This document shows positions 15,669 through 24,114 of a stretch of 64,000 bases of DNA, in pieces. Location of the stretch: the NCBI RefSeq assembly GCF_022213955.1, contig NZ_JAKNTW010000002.1:310001-374000 (forward strand), read 5' to 3'. Each line of letters starts with the position of its first letter. Within the stretch, counting starts at the first letter, position 1. Origin of the DNA: Dolomitihabitans soli (GTDB taxonomy: Bacteria; Actinomycetota; Actinomycetes; Streptosporangiales; Streptosporangiaceae). The notes under the pieces were generated by a model, which worked only from the letters and a program-made list of their open reading frames with translations, was not told where the DNA came from and made no database searches. A program made the position numbers and the translations under genes.

Positions 15669-16046
15669 ATGACCGAGCGCTATCTCGGCGTCATCGGCCT
15701 CGCCGACGCGCTGGGGGTGAGCCGGCACGCGGTGCACAAGTGGCGCTCCCGCTATCCCCGCGATTCGAACCACCCGTTTCCCGAACCCGACGTCGAGGTC
15801 GACGAGTCTCCCGGCTGGCGGGCTGAGCGGCTGGCGGAGATAGTTCGGTGGCGCGATGGCCTGCCGGGTCGCGGCACAGGCGGCGGCCGTCCTTCCGTCG
15901 CACGCCAGGAGTACCTCAGGCAAGCGGCGATTCGCGGCCTGGACCGGAGCGAGGCGATGCGCGCCCTCGTCACGTTCACCGAAGAGTTTCCCGAGATGAC
16001 CGAGCCGGAGCTCTGCGCCTGGCTCGTCGACAGCTGGCGCAAGTAG
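15669..16046 (+). CDS. Small helix-turn-helix DNA-binding protein
   Basis: 125 residues. The N-terminus VIGLADALGVSRHAVHKWRSRYP is an excisionase/AlpA-like winged HTH, with FPEPDVEV and GWRAERLAEIVRWR forming the wing region as in MerR-like DNA-binding domains, then GLPGRGTGGGRP. The C-terminal 50 residues look helical and acidic. Such proteins are common in actinomycete genomes and act as small regulators or as excisionase relatives; no integrase or phage gene is nearby, so a chromosomal regulator is more likely. It precedes the serine hydrolase by 39 bp and may be co-transcribed with it. Confidence 0.75.
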   Translation: MTERYLGVIGLADALGVSRHAVHKWRSRYPRDSNHPFPEPDVEVDESPGWRAERLAEIVRWRDGLPGRGTGGGRPSVARQEYLRQAAIRGLDRSEAMRALVTFTEEFPEMTEPELCAWLVDSWRK

Positions 16047-16085
16047 CGCGTCCGGCGACACCACGTACACGGAAGGCGATGACGC

Positions 16086-17270
16086 ATGCCCGAAATCGGC
16101 GGGCACACCGCACCTGGATTCGAAGAAGTACGTACGGCGTTCGCGGCCAATCTGGCCGGCGACCAGGAGGTGGGCGCCGCGGTCGGCGTCTACCTGCATG
16201 GCCGGAAGGTCGTCGACCTGTGGGGCGGGATGGCCGACCCCGAGAACGGCCGCCGCTGGGAGCGCGACACCCTGCAGGTCGTGTACTCCACCACCAAGGG
16301 CGTCACGGCCGCCTGCGCGCACCTGTTGTCCCAGCGGGGCGAACTCGACCTCGACGCACCCGTCGCCGAGTACTGGCCGGAGTTCGCGGCGAACGGCAAG
16401 CAGCACATCCCGGTCCGCTGGCTGCTCACCCACCAGGCCGGGTTACCGACGATCGACCATCCGATCACCCCGGCGGAGGCGATCGCCTGGGACCCGATGG
16501 TGACCGCACTCGCCGCTCAGCGCCCGTCCTGGGAGCCGGGCACCGAACACGGCTACCACGGGCTCACGTACGGCTGGCTGGTCGGAGAAGTCGTCCGCCG
16601 GGTGACCGGCCGCAGCCTCGGCACGTTCCTCGCGGAGGAGATCGCCGCACCTCTCGGCCTGGACCTGTGGATCGGGCTGCCGAAGGCCGAACGGCATCGG
16701 GTTAGCCGGATCATCACCGACCCGCTCGAGTTCGGGACGCCGGCCCAGATCGACCTGGACGCCCTTCCCGACCCCGTGCGCGCGGTGATGGCGGCCTACA
16801 CCGATCCGACGTCGTTGACCGTACGGTCGCTCACCGTCGTCCAGCCTCCGCTGGACCACAACGACCCCGACGAGCAGTCGGCCGAGATGCCCTCGACCAA
16901 CGGCATCTGCACGGCCCGCGCGCTGGCCCGCTTCTACGCCGCGCTCATCGGAGAGGTCGACGGGCACCGCATACTCGAACCCGGCACCCTGGCCGCGGCG
17001 ACCGCGGAGCAGGTCAGTGGCACCGACCGCATCCTGCGCGTACCCGTTCGGATCGGCACCGGTTTCGGACTGCCGACACCCGACGCGTTCTGGTACAGCC
17101 CGACCGCCTTCGGGTTTCCCGGTCTCGGCGGATCGCTCGGCTTCGCCGATCCGGCGACCGGCCTCGCGTTCGGCTATGTCATGAACCGCATTCAGGAGAA
17201 CCCGCCGAACCTGAGAGCCGCCGCCCTCCTCAGCGCGGTCCAGAACGCGATGAAGGCCACAGCCCGCTAA
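16086..17270 (+). CDS. Serine hydrolase of the class C beta-lactamase/esterase (EstB) family
   Basis: 394 residues. The nucleophile motif SxxK is STTK at 68-71 in VVYSTTKGVTAAC; LLTHQAGLP and EPGTEHGYHGLTYGWLVGEVVRRVTG follow, with the conserved Tyr, and GFPGLGGSLGFADPATGLAFGYVMNR stands for the third motif. There is no signal peptide, so it should be a cytoplasmic esterase/peptidase-like enzyme rather than a secreted beta-lactamase. It follows the small HTH gene on the same strand and is convergent with the methyltransferase gene. Substrate unknown. Confidence 0.9.
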   Translation: MPEIGGHTAPGFEEVRTAFAANLAGDQEVGAAVGVYLHGRKVVDLWGGMADPENGRRWERDTLQVVYSTTKGVTAACAHLLSQRGELDLDAPVAEYWPEFAANGKQHIPVRWLLTHQAGLPTIDHPITPAEAIAWDPMVTALAAQRPSWEPGTEHGYHGLTYGWLVGEVVRRVTGRSLGTFLAEEIAAPLGLDLWIGLPKAERHRVSRIITDPLEFGTPAQIDLDALPDPVRAVMAAYTDPTSLTVRSLTVVQPPLDHNDPDEQSAEMPSTNGICTARALARFYAALIGEVDGHRILEPGTLAAATAEQVSGTDRILRVPVRIGTGFGLPTPDAFWYSPTAFGFPGLGGSLGFADPATGLAFGYVMNRIQENPPNLRAAALLSAVQNAMKATAR

Positions 17271-17367
17271 GGACCTGCGCCTGTTTTCGTGTGGCGGGCG
17301 GACCTCAACTCTTGACGGACTCTGCGATCTGCAGGGCGGCCTGGGCGGGCGTGAGGTGCGCCCCTGC

Positions 17368-18015
17368 CTAGGCTTTACGGGCGAGCAGTTGAATCGCCTG
17401 GAATTGCCGTCGGTCGGTGGGCTGAGGCTCGCGAACCATCCGGGCCACCTCGGCCAACCCGGACTTGCGCAGCATCGCGGCGAGGTGGTCAGGCGACCAC
17501 CGATAGGCCAGGGCGACCGCGTGATCGAAGACCTGCGTCAGGTGAGACGGATCCTCGCTTGCCGAAAAGCCGAGCAGAAGGTGGCCGCCAGGTGCCAGCA
17601 CGCGGTGGAACTCCGCCAAGATGACGGGGAGTTCCTCCGGCGGAGTGTGGATGATGGACCAACGTGAGAGTGCGCCGCCAAGCACACCGTCAGCGATGTC
17701 CAACGCGGCCATCGAGCCCACGTCGAACCGCAGGCCCGGATAGGCCTGTCGAGCCAACTCGATCATCGCAGGAGAGGCATCGACACCGAACGCCGCCAGC
17801 CCCAGCTCGTCCAGATAGGCGGTGATATGGCCAGGCCCACACCCCAGGTCCGCGACCTGACCGTCCCCACTCGCACTTACGACCTCGGCGAAGACACCCA
17901 AGATCGCGCGGTCCAGGGGACTGTCACGCAGCGTGTCCCGGAACAGCTGCGCATAAGTGGGGGCAGCAGCGTCGTAACCCTCGCGGGTGACGCTGAGGGC
18001 ATCGTGTTCGACCAT
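17368..18015 (-). CDS. Class I SAM-dependent methyltransferase
   Basis: 215 residues from the ATG at 18015. Motif I is VADLGCGPGHITAYL, the acidic residue after beta2 is in AFGVDASPAMIELARQAYP, and later motifs appear as GGALSRWSIIHTPPEELPVILAEFHRVLAPGGHLLLGF. This is the UbiE/Methyltransf_11 type acting on small molecules. The frame stays open upstream, but 18015 places the conserved REGYDAAAPTYAQLF segment at the usual distance. Single gene, convergent with the serine hydrolase. Acceptor unknown. Confidence 0.9.
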   Translation of the reverse strand: MVEHDALSVTREGYDAAAPTYAQLFRDTLRDSPLDRAILGVFAEVVSASGDGQVADLGCGPGHITAYLDELGLAAFGVDASPAMIELARQAYPGLRFDVGSMAALDIADGVLGGALSRWSIIHTPPEELPVILAEFHRVLAPGGHLLLGFSASEDPSHLTQVFDHAVALAYRWSPDHLAAMLRKSGLAEVARMVREPQPTDRRQFQAIQLLARKA

Positions 18016-18185
18016 GCTCGCGACAGTAGTAGTTCCCGGCCCCGAGGCGAATCGACCTGGGCATGCCCGAGAGCCGACGCTCTGCCGGACGTTCAAGCCA
18101 CACCACCGTCCACCTCGGCATACCCGACTTCCGGAGTAATGCCGGACGTCATGATGCCGAGCTGTGACGGTGGTGCCGCTTCGAA

Positions 18186-18548
18186 TCAGTAGTGTCTGTC
18201 CAGGGCTTCAACGAGGGTGCGGAGTTCGCGCGCCCGCCGCCGGGTCATCGCCAGCATCACCGCTTCGAGGTACTCGCGGGCCTGCCGCGGGTCGCCGCAA
18301 CAGGCCCACTCCGTGCAGCCCTCGCTCTCGTAGTCCCACAGGCGTCGATTCGGCTGGTGGACGAAGCTTCTCCAGCGCACCATCGCCGACTCGATCGAGC
18401 CAGGCCACAGGTACTTCTTCTGACGCTCGATCCGTCGGATCTCTGCGAGTGCCTTCGAGGACAGACCGTGAATGGTCGTGATGTCGTCTTGCAACCGGGG
18501 CCGGCGCGGAAGGTCGGCACGGACGCGGCCAAGCCGTTTACGCGGCAT
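18186..18548 (-). CDS. Conserved-looking hypothetical protein, 120 aa
   Basis: The first 20 residues are highly basic (MPRKRLGRVRADLPRRPR). The middle has a WPGSIESAMVRWRSFVHQPNRRLWDYESEGCTEW-like Trp-rich stretch with a nearby CCG, and the end is an Arg-rich helix (MTRRRARELRTLVEALDRHY). No transmembrane segment or signal peptide. I do not recognise a named family; small proteins with similar basic ends occur in Streptomyces. Codon usage (strong third-position GC) supports real coding. It stands alone. Confidence 0.6.
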   Translation of the reverse strand: MPRKRLGRVRADLPRRPRLQDDITTIHGLSSKALAEIRRIERQKKYLWPGSIESAMVRWRSFVHQPNRRLWDYESEGCTEWACCGDPRQAREYLEAVMLAMTRRRARELRTLVEALDRHY

Positions 18549-18695
18549 CGGCCTTTCTGATGATCGTCATGCCAGACATCTTCCCATCAGAGGCTCCATC
18601 CGACCAGGATTACCGATGACGCCCGGCCTTCCTCATGAGTCGGATGGAGCCGCTCGTCGAGCCGGACCGCCAGGACGAGCCGCTATCGTGCAGCC

Positions 18696-19237
18696 GTGAC
18701 CGGTTCCGGGCGTCCGCTGCTCTTCCTCGATGTCGACGGACCACTCATTCCCTTCGGCGCGCCGCAGCAGTATCCGACCTATCAAGCGAGTCCCGAACCA
18801 CAGGAACCGACTCGAATCCGCTTCTGGCCAGGATCAATCCCATGCACGGGCCCCGGTTGGCGGCACTACCGTGCGATCTGGTCTGGGCCACGACATGGAT
18901 GGCTGACGCGAACGAGTGCATCGCACCACGGATCGGCCTGCCGCAGCTGAAAGTGGTGATCTGGCCGGAATCATCCGACACCGACGAGCAGGACGAGCGG
19001 AACGGGCTGCACTGGAAGACCCGCGCTCTCGTCGACTGGGCAGCAGGGCGCTCATTCGCCTGGGTCGATGACGAGATTACGAGCACTGATCGAACCTGGG
19101 TGTCCGCACACCATCGCGGACATGCTCTGCTCCATCGTGTCGACCCCCGTCAGGGCCTGACCGACTGTGACTACGCCGCTCTCAACGAGTGGCTGCAGAG
19201 GACCATCGGGGCGCCGCCATCGCATGGTTCGGCGTGA
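18696..19237 (+). pseudogene. HAD-like hydrolase gene broken by a frameshift
   Basis: The first part (GTG at 18696) encodes MTGSGRPLLFLDVDGPLIPFG, the HAD motif I region (DVDG). Near 18800-18830 coding moves to another frame, which continues NPLLARINPMHGPRLAALP, LVWATTWMADANECIAP (motif II-like), LHWKTRALV and FAWVDDEI (motif IV-like) to the stop at 19237. Joining the two frames gives one actinobacterial HAD-domain protein of about 180 residues. The shift corresponds to a missing base (or two extra). It may be a true pseudogene, a sequencing error, or less likely programmed frameshifting; no slippery heptamer is obvious. Confidence 0.75.
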
Positions 19238-19371
19238 AACCGGCCACGAGTCCAGTCAAGTACACCTCGCCCGACTTCTGCAGATTTCCTCTGGCGACGC
19301 CCTGGCTCCGCGAAAACGGCGGATTTCGTGAAGGCCCCAACCGTTCACCCCCTCTGGAGCGTCTTGTCTAC

Positions 19372-19857
19372 ATGACGGATTCCGAGGCGTTCGAGGCCTT
19401 CGTCGTCGCCTGGCACCCGCGGCTGCTGCGTGCCGCCATCCTCATCAGCGGTGACAGGCATCTGGCCGAGGACGTGCTCCAAGATGCCCTGATCAAATTG
19501 GCGCGCCGCTGGTCGAAAGTGCATACCGACCCGGTCAGCTACGTGCGTACCACCCTGTACAGGGACGTGGCGTCCAGGTGGCGGAGGCGACGGGAATTCG
19601 CCTACGGGGAGCCGCCCGAGCAGGCGGATCACGACATCTCGGGAGCTTCGGACCTGAAGGTGGTGTTCGCCCGCGCGCTGGCCAGGTTGTCGGTGAAGCA
19701 GCGGGCGGTGCTGGTGCTGCGCTTCTACGAGGACCTGCCCGTCGGGGAGGTCGCCGCGATCCTCCGGGTCTCGTCCGGGACGGTGAAGAGCCAGACGCAC
19801 GCGGCGCTGAAGCGGTTACGCGAGGTCGCTCCCGAGCTGGAAGAGGTTTTCATATGA
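19372..19857 (+). CDS. SigE-family ECF RNA polymerase sigma factor
   Basis: 161 residues, the usual size of SigE-like ECF sigmas. Region 2 reads AFVVAWHPRLLRAAILISGDRHLAEDVLQDALIKLARRW; region 4 reads LSVKQRAVLVLRFYEDLPVGEVAAILRVSSGTVKSQTHAALKRLRE. The ATG at 19372 gives the standard N-terminus (MTDSEAFEAFV). Its stop overlaps the start of the next gene (ATGA), pairing it with a membrane protein that probably controls it. The signal and target promoters are not visible. Confidence 0.93.
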   Translation: MTDSEAFEAFVVAWHPRLLRAAILISGDRHLAEDVLQDALIKLARRWSKVHTDPVSYVRTTLYRDVASRWRRRREFAYGEPPEQADHDISGASDLKVVFARALARLSVKQRAVLVLRFYEDLPVGEVAAILRVSSGTVKSQTHAALKRLREVAPELEEVFI

Positions 19858-21032
19858 CGGACCAGAGGCTGCGGGAGCTCTTCAGTGATCTCGCCGAGAC
19901 TCTGCCGGAGGGGCCGTCCCGCGCGGGCGAGCTGTGGCGGCAGGGCACGCGGAGCCGTACCCGCCGCCGGTGGAGGGTGGCCGCGGCGGCCGCGACGGTC
20001 ACCGCGCTCGTCGTGGTGGGGATCGCCGTGTCCCCGGAGTCGGTCGAGCGCGGCATCACCGTGTATCCCAGCGTCACGCCCCCGCTCACGCCCACGATCC
20101 CGCCGACCCCCGCCACGGACACGGCGCCGCCGCCCAGCGGCGAGGAGGCGCTGCCCACGCTGGCGACCGCGCTGCCGGAGAAGTGGGCCGACATCCCCGT
20201 CGTGACCGCGGTTTCCGGACCTGTCCTGGCGCTGGCCGAGTTCGGCGACGGGCGGATCTACATGATGAAATCCGGCGGCCGCATCCCTCTCGATGTGAAG
20301 CTGGGTGATTCCGTGGACTCGGCCGGCAACGGCGGGACGCCGCTGAAGCCCAACTCGCTCGCCCCCGACGGGACGATGGCCGCCTTCCCGCAGAAGGACG
20401 AGGTGGTGGTCGTCGACCTCGTGATCGGCCGGGCCAGGCGCTACCCGGTGCCGGGGTTCAACGAGGTGGTGCTCTGGCGCGGCGGGCAACTCCTCGTCGA
20501 GCAGGAGGAGGCGAACTACCTGCTCGACTTGGCCACGGGGAAGGTACGGCGGCAGCCGTACAAGGGCTTCACGGGTGTCGCGGGCTACCGCGACCTCAGG
20601 ATCGTCTCGCCCGACGAAGGCGGCTGGACGGTCATCCAGGAGGGCGGGTCGGAGGTGGGGCTGGGCGTCCAGGACATCACCGACGAGGGCAGCATGCCCG
20701 TGGGCATCCTGGGCAACCACGGATGGCAGCGCGACGGCCTCGTCGCCAGGTCCGCGTTGGCCCACTCCGACCAGGCGAAGCGAGCCGACGTGGTCGTCGT
20801 GGCCGACGTCGCCACGGGACGGGTGGTCAGGACGCTGCTCCTGCCTTGGGGCGATTCTCCTGACATGAGGTGCGGGAAGGCCGGCTGCCCCGTGCGCGGC
20901 TGGATCAGCCGGGACACAGTGATCATCGAGAGCGAGGACAGGCTGCTCGGCTGGAACATCAACACCGGCGCGCTGTCACGGGTCGCCGACCTGCCCAAGG
21001 GTGTGACCGCCTACTCCCTGCGCAGTGGGTGA
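19854..21032 (+). CDS. Single-pass membrane protein with extracytoplasmic beta-propeller, putative sigma-factor partner
   Basis: 392 residues. A 40-residue cytoplasmic N-terminus (MTDQRLRELFSDLAETLPEG...) is followed by an Arg-rich stretch, one transmembrane helix (about 41-59), a Pro/Thr linker (about 72-100) and a beta-rich extracytoplasmic region with propeller-like repeats. This matches the partner proteins usually encoded next to SigE-family sigma factors. There is no HxxxCxxC zinc anti-sigma motif, so anti-sigma activity is inferred from position and topology only. Translation is coupled to the sigma gene through the ATGA overlap. Confidence 0.75.
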   Translation: MTDQRLRELFSDLAETLPEGPSRAGELWRQGTRSRTRRRWRVAAAAATVTALVVVGIAVSPESVERGITVYPSVTPPLTPTIPPTPATDTAPPPSGEEALPTLATALPEKWADIPVVTAVSGPVLALAEFGDGRIYMMKSGGRIPLDVKLGDSVDSAGNGGTPLKPNSLAPDGTMAAFPQKDEVVVVDLVIGRARRYPVPGFNEVVLWRGGQLLVEQEEANYLLDLATGKVRRQPYKGFTGVAGYRDLRIVSPDEGGWTVIQEGGSEVGLGVQDITDEGSMPVGILGNHGWQRDGLVARSALAHSDQAKRADVVVVADVATGRVVRTLLLPWGDSPDMRCGKAGCPVRGWISRDTVIIESEDRLLGWNINTGALSRVADLPKGVTAYSLRSG

Positions 21033-21152
21033 GCGGCCGAGCGCCGCGTCCATCGGCACGGAGGAGGCTGGACAGGTCCCAGGATCGAGGCCGGCTCGGC
21101 GAAGTCCAGGGACCTGTTGATAGATCGGCCCGGGGGCGATTAGCCTGTATAT

Positions 21153-21566
21153 ATGAATAGCTCTTCAGACGAGCGACTGATGGACATCGACGGGTGCACG
21201 GTCCGGGTGGTGGACGCGCCCCGGGTCGCCGTGGTGCGCGAACGGATGCCCGACGCGGCGGACCTGACGGACACCGCGGAGGTGTTCGGGCTGCTGGCCG
21301 ACCCGGGCAGGCTGCGTCTGCTGGTCGCTCTGCTGGAAGGCGAGCTGTGCGTGTGCGATCTCGCCGCGGTGACCGGGCAGAGCGAATCGGCCGCGTCGCA
21401 CGCGCTGCGGCTGCTGCGGGCACACCGCATCGTCGCGGTCCGCCGTACCGGACGGATGGCCTACTACCGCCTTGAGGACGCTCATGTGCGGATGCTGCTC
21501 GATCTGGCGGTCGCGCACACCGAGCACACCCAGGCCATCCACCCCGAACGCGACGGGAACCACTGA
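21153..21566 (+). CDS. ArsR/SmtB-family metal-responsive repressor
   Basis: 137 residues. ELCVCDLA (about 65-72) is the alpha3 metal site; the HTH is QSESAASHALRLLRAHRIV; the C-terminal helix DAHVRMLLDLAVAHTEHTQ has the D-x-H ... H-x2-H spacing of the alpha5 zinc/nickel/cobalt site of SmtB/NmtR-like proteins. Both sites are present, and the gene overlaps a CDF exporter by one base, so it is probably a Zn/Co/Ni-type efflux repressor. The ATG at 21153 lies inside the likely operator and has no ribosome binding site; ATG 21180 is an alternative start. Confidence 0.9.
   Translation: MNSSSDERLMDIDGCTVRVVDAPRVAVVRERMPDAADLTDTAEVFGLLADPGRLRLLVALLEGELCVCDLAAVTGQSESAASHALRLLRAHRIVAVRRTGRMAYYRLEDAHVRMLLDLAVAHTEHTQAIHPERDGNH
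21154..21167. promoter_or_regulatory. Candidate ArsR/SmtB operator
   Basis: TGAATAGCTCTTCA has the TGAA-N6-TTCA core of SmtB-type operators and follows a TATATA stretch unusual in this GC-rich DNA. It overlaps the first annotated codons of the ArsR gene, which either makes the mRNA leaderless or shifts the true start to 21180. Confidence 0.55.
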
Positions 21567-22465
21567 TGGGCGCCGGGCACGGGCACGGGCACGCCGGAGC
21601 ACGTCACCGGTGGCGGCTCGCGGTCGCCTTCGCCCTGGTCGGCCTCTATTTCGTGGTCGAGCTGGTCTACGGGCTGCTGTCCGGGTCGCTGGCGTTGCTC
21701 TCCGACGCCGGGCACATGGCCGCCGACGTGGTGACCCTGGGCGCCGCGCTGGTGGCCACCCGGATCGCCGCACGACCCGACACCACCGGACGCCGCAGCT
21801 ACGGCTCCTACCGGGCGGAGGTGTTCGCCTCCCTGCTGGCCGTCGTGCTGATGCTGGTCGTCGCGGTGTACGTCGTCGTCGAGGCCGTGGGCCGTATCGG
21901 CGGCACGGCCGAGGTCTCCTCCGGGCCGATGCTCGTCGTGGGCGCGCTGGGCCTGCTCGTCAACGTCATCGCGTTGCTGCTGCTCCGCTCGGGAGCCGCG
22001 GAGAGCCTGAACGTGAAGGGCGCCTACCTGGAGGTGGTGGCCGACACCGCCGGCTCCGTCGGTGTCATCGCCGCCGGCTGGCTGGTGGCCGCCACCGGCC
22101 AGGCCGTATGGGACACGCTGGTCGCCCTGGCCATCGGCGCCTTCGTCGCCGTCCGCGCGATCTCGCTCGGCCGGCAGGTCTTCGCCGTACTGGGCCAGCA
22201 CGTCCCGGCCGGCATGGACCCGGCCGCCGTGGCCGGCGACCTCGCCACCATCAACGGCGTGCGCGACGTCCACGACCTGCACCTGTGGACCCTGACGTCC
22301 GGCATGCACGTGGCGACCGCCCACCTGGTGACCGTCGACCAGGCCGACCACCACGCCGTGCTCGACCAGGCCCGCCACCTCCTGCGCGAACGTCACGGCG
22401 TCGCCCACGCCACCCTCCAGGTCGAACCCGCCGACCACATCGGATGCGACGAACTGGGCTGGTGA
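21566..22465 (+). CDS. Cation diffusion facilitator (CDF) metal exporter
   Basis: 299 residues. His-rich N-terminus (GHGHGHAGARH), six transmembrane helices and a C-terminal cytoplasmic domain (VRDVHDLHLWTLTSGMHVATAHLV) as in CzcD/ZitB-like CDF proteins. The TM2 site HxxxD is H50-D54 (LSDAGHMAAD). The TM5 partner, usually HxxxD, is ExxxD here (E156-D160 in YLEVVADTAGS), which may alter metal preference. It exchanges cytoplasmic Zn2+, Co2+ or Ni2+ for protons. It is co-transcribed with the ArsR gene (TGATG overlap). Confidence 0.92.
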   Translation: MGAGHGHGHAGARHRWRLAVAFALVGLYFVVELVYGLLSGSLALLSDAGHMAADVVTLGAALVATRIAARPDTTGRRSYGSYRAEVFASLLAVVLMLVVAVYVVVEAVGRIGGTAEVSSGPMLVVGALGLLVNVIALLLLRSGAAESLNVKGAYLEVVADTAGSVGVIAAGWLVAATGQAVWDTLVALAIGAFVAVRAISLGRQVFAVLGQHVPAGMDPAAVAGDLATINGVRDVHDLHLWTLTSGMHVATAHLVTVDQADHHAVLDQARHLLRERHGVAHATLQVEPADHIGCDELGW

Positions 22466-22504
22466 GCAGGACCTGCCCGCCTGCCCCTCGTCGCCACCGG
22501 GCCG

Positions 22505-23743
22505 CTACAGCGCCGCCTCCGCCGCGGTCGCGACGTTCATGCGGATGATGTCGAGCGCGAGCCCGTAGTCGATGCGGTCGAGCGTGTCGTCGGCGGTGTG
22601 CACGTTCTCGTTGGCGCCGTCCGCGCCCTCGATGGTGAGCACCGCGGGGATCAACGCGTCGATGAACGGCACATGATCGCTGTTGAACGGATTGAGCGAG
22701 GTCTGGACGGAGAGCGTGGTGTACGTCCCCGCGGCGGCGGCCAGGTCGTCGATGAGTACCTGGGACACCTCGGCGCCCTCCAGCAGCACGGTCGGCGTCG
22801 CCGTGTTGAGCGTCGCGATCATGTCCATGTTGATGACCATGCGGATGTCGACGCGTTCCTCGGGTCTCAGGGCCGAGACGTACTGCCTGCTGCCGAACAG
22901 CCCCTGCTCCTCCCCGCCGAACAGGATCAGGCGCAGGTCCTGCCGTATGTCCAGCCCCGCGAGCACGCGTGCGATCTCCAGCAGGCCGGCGGCGCCGCTG
23001 GCGTTGTCGTCGGCGCCGGGCGCCGGCGCGGCGGGACCGCCGGCCAGGTTGATCGAGTCCAGGTGGGCCGTGACCACGACGATCTCGCGAGGCAGGCGAT
23101 GCGCAGCCAGCCGGTTGGCGACGACGTTGAAGCTCTGTCCGGACCCGACGGTGATCGGAACCAGCTCGGCCAGGTAGCCGAACCCCTGCAGCCGGTCCCG
23201 GGCTCGGCTCGCCACAGCAGGGAAACCGGCGCTCAGCGAGTGCCGGGTGCCGAAGTCCACCAGCTCGGTCAGGAACTCCCGGTAATCGTCCTTCGACACC
23301 TGGTCCACCAAGGCCTGGATCTCCGGGATCGGCGCACGGACGTCCGGGGTCACGGTCCGGAAGGCGACGGCGCCGGCGGGCAGCGGCTCCACCCGGTAGC
23401 AGACGTCGGCACGGGGCGGGATCTGCCCGAGCCGCCGCTCATCGATGCTGACGACGAGGTAGCGGCCCTTGTCCACCAGCACGGGGACGTCGGGGTGCTC
23501 ATGCTGGAACACGCGTCCCACCTGTGTCACCAGACGCAGATCCCCGGCCTGCCCCGGCGCGGGACGCTCCTCCAGGGAGAGCCCCGTGAGGCGGACGCGC
23601 TCGTGCGCCCGATCCCAGAGCTCGTCGTCCGCGGTCCAGTACAGCATGGTGTCACCGAGGCGGGTCCAGTTCAGACCGGGCGTCGTGACCCGCGCCGTGG
23701 TCTGGTCCCGGTCGACGGGCAGGAGTACGGTGCCGAGCTTCAT
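22505..23743 (-). CDS. M28-family zinc aminopeptidase
   Basis: 412 residues. The di-zinc M28 ligands are all visible: H227 and D229 (TAHLDS), the bridging Asp in GADDNASG (about 245), catalytic Glu278/Glu279 (GGEEQG), D307 (INMDMI) and H382 (ENVHTADDT). The first 150 residues form a separate beta-rich N-terminal region. No signal peptide or lipobox is present, unusual for M28 peptidases of actinomycetes, which are mostly secreted. It is the last of three minus-strand genes (M43 protease, small beta-rich protein, M28). It may trim N-terminal residues of peptides in the cytosol. Confidence 0.9.
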   Translation of the reverse strand: MKLGTVLLPVDRDQTTARVTTPGLNWTRLGDTMLYWTADDELWDRAHERVRLTGLSLEERPAPGQAGDLRLVTQVGRVFQHEHPDVPVLVDKGRYLVVSIDERRLGQIPPRADVCYRVEPLPAGAVAFRTVTPDVRAPIPEIQALVDQVSKDDYREFLTELVDFGTRHSLSAGFPAVASRARDRLQGFGYLAELVPITVGSGQSFNVVANRLAAHRLPREIVVVTAHLDSINLAGGPAAPAPGADDNASGAAGLLEIARVLAGLDIRQDLRLILFGGEEQGLFGSRQYVSALRPEERVDIRMVINMDMIATLNTATPTVLLEGAEVSQVLIDDLAAAAGTYTTLSVQTSLNPFNSDHVPFIDALIPAVLTIEGADGANENVHTADDTLDRIDYGLALDIIRMNVATAAEAAL

Positions 23744-23762
23744 GGCTCTTCCCTCGCACAGA

Positions 23763-24080
23763 TCATTTGGCGACAGTGAGCACGCCGTCCACGCAGGAGA
23801 GTACGTTCAACTCGTACGGCCTGCCATGCCCTTGGGGAAAGGTGACCTGGATACGACCGTCCGGCTGGGCTCGCCAGCGACCGACCATCTCTCGTGGACG
23901 ATCGTCCGGGCCGGGACGAAGTTCGACGTACGTCCCGTCCGCCCGGAACTCCAGCCCCCGCCGCACGCGCCGCGCGGGGCGGAAAGGGTGATCGCGAGGA
24001 CGATAGACCGCCGTGGTCTCGGTGTCCTCCTCGAAGGAGTGGAGCCAGGCGCCGATGACGCCGGGCGGCGCGTCGTTCAC
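23763..24080 (-). CDS. Small beta-rich (lipocalin-like) hypothetical protein
   Basis: 105 residues: GAWLHSFEEDTETTAVYRP at the start, LEFRADGTYVELRPGPDDRP in the middle, GRWRAQPDGRIQVTFPQG, and a C-terminal NVLSCVDGVLTVAK. The pattern (GxW, FxxDGxY, GxW, IxVxF) resembles small lipocalin-like domains. It lacks a signal peptide. It lies between the M43 and M28 peptidase genes with gaps of 34 and 19 bp, so it is probably in the same operon. It could be a substrate-binding or inhibitor-like partner; no function can be assigned. Confidence 0.65.
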   Translation of the reverse strand: MNDAPPGVIGAWLHSFEEDTETTAVYRPRDHPFRPARRVRRGLEFRADGTYVELRPGPDDRPREMVGRWRAQPDGRIQVTFPQGHGRPYELNVLSCVDGVLTVAK

Positions 24081-24114
24081 GCGTCGACCTCCGCCGGGCC
24101 CGGTGGTGACCCGA

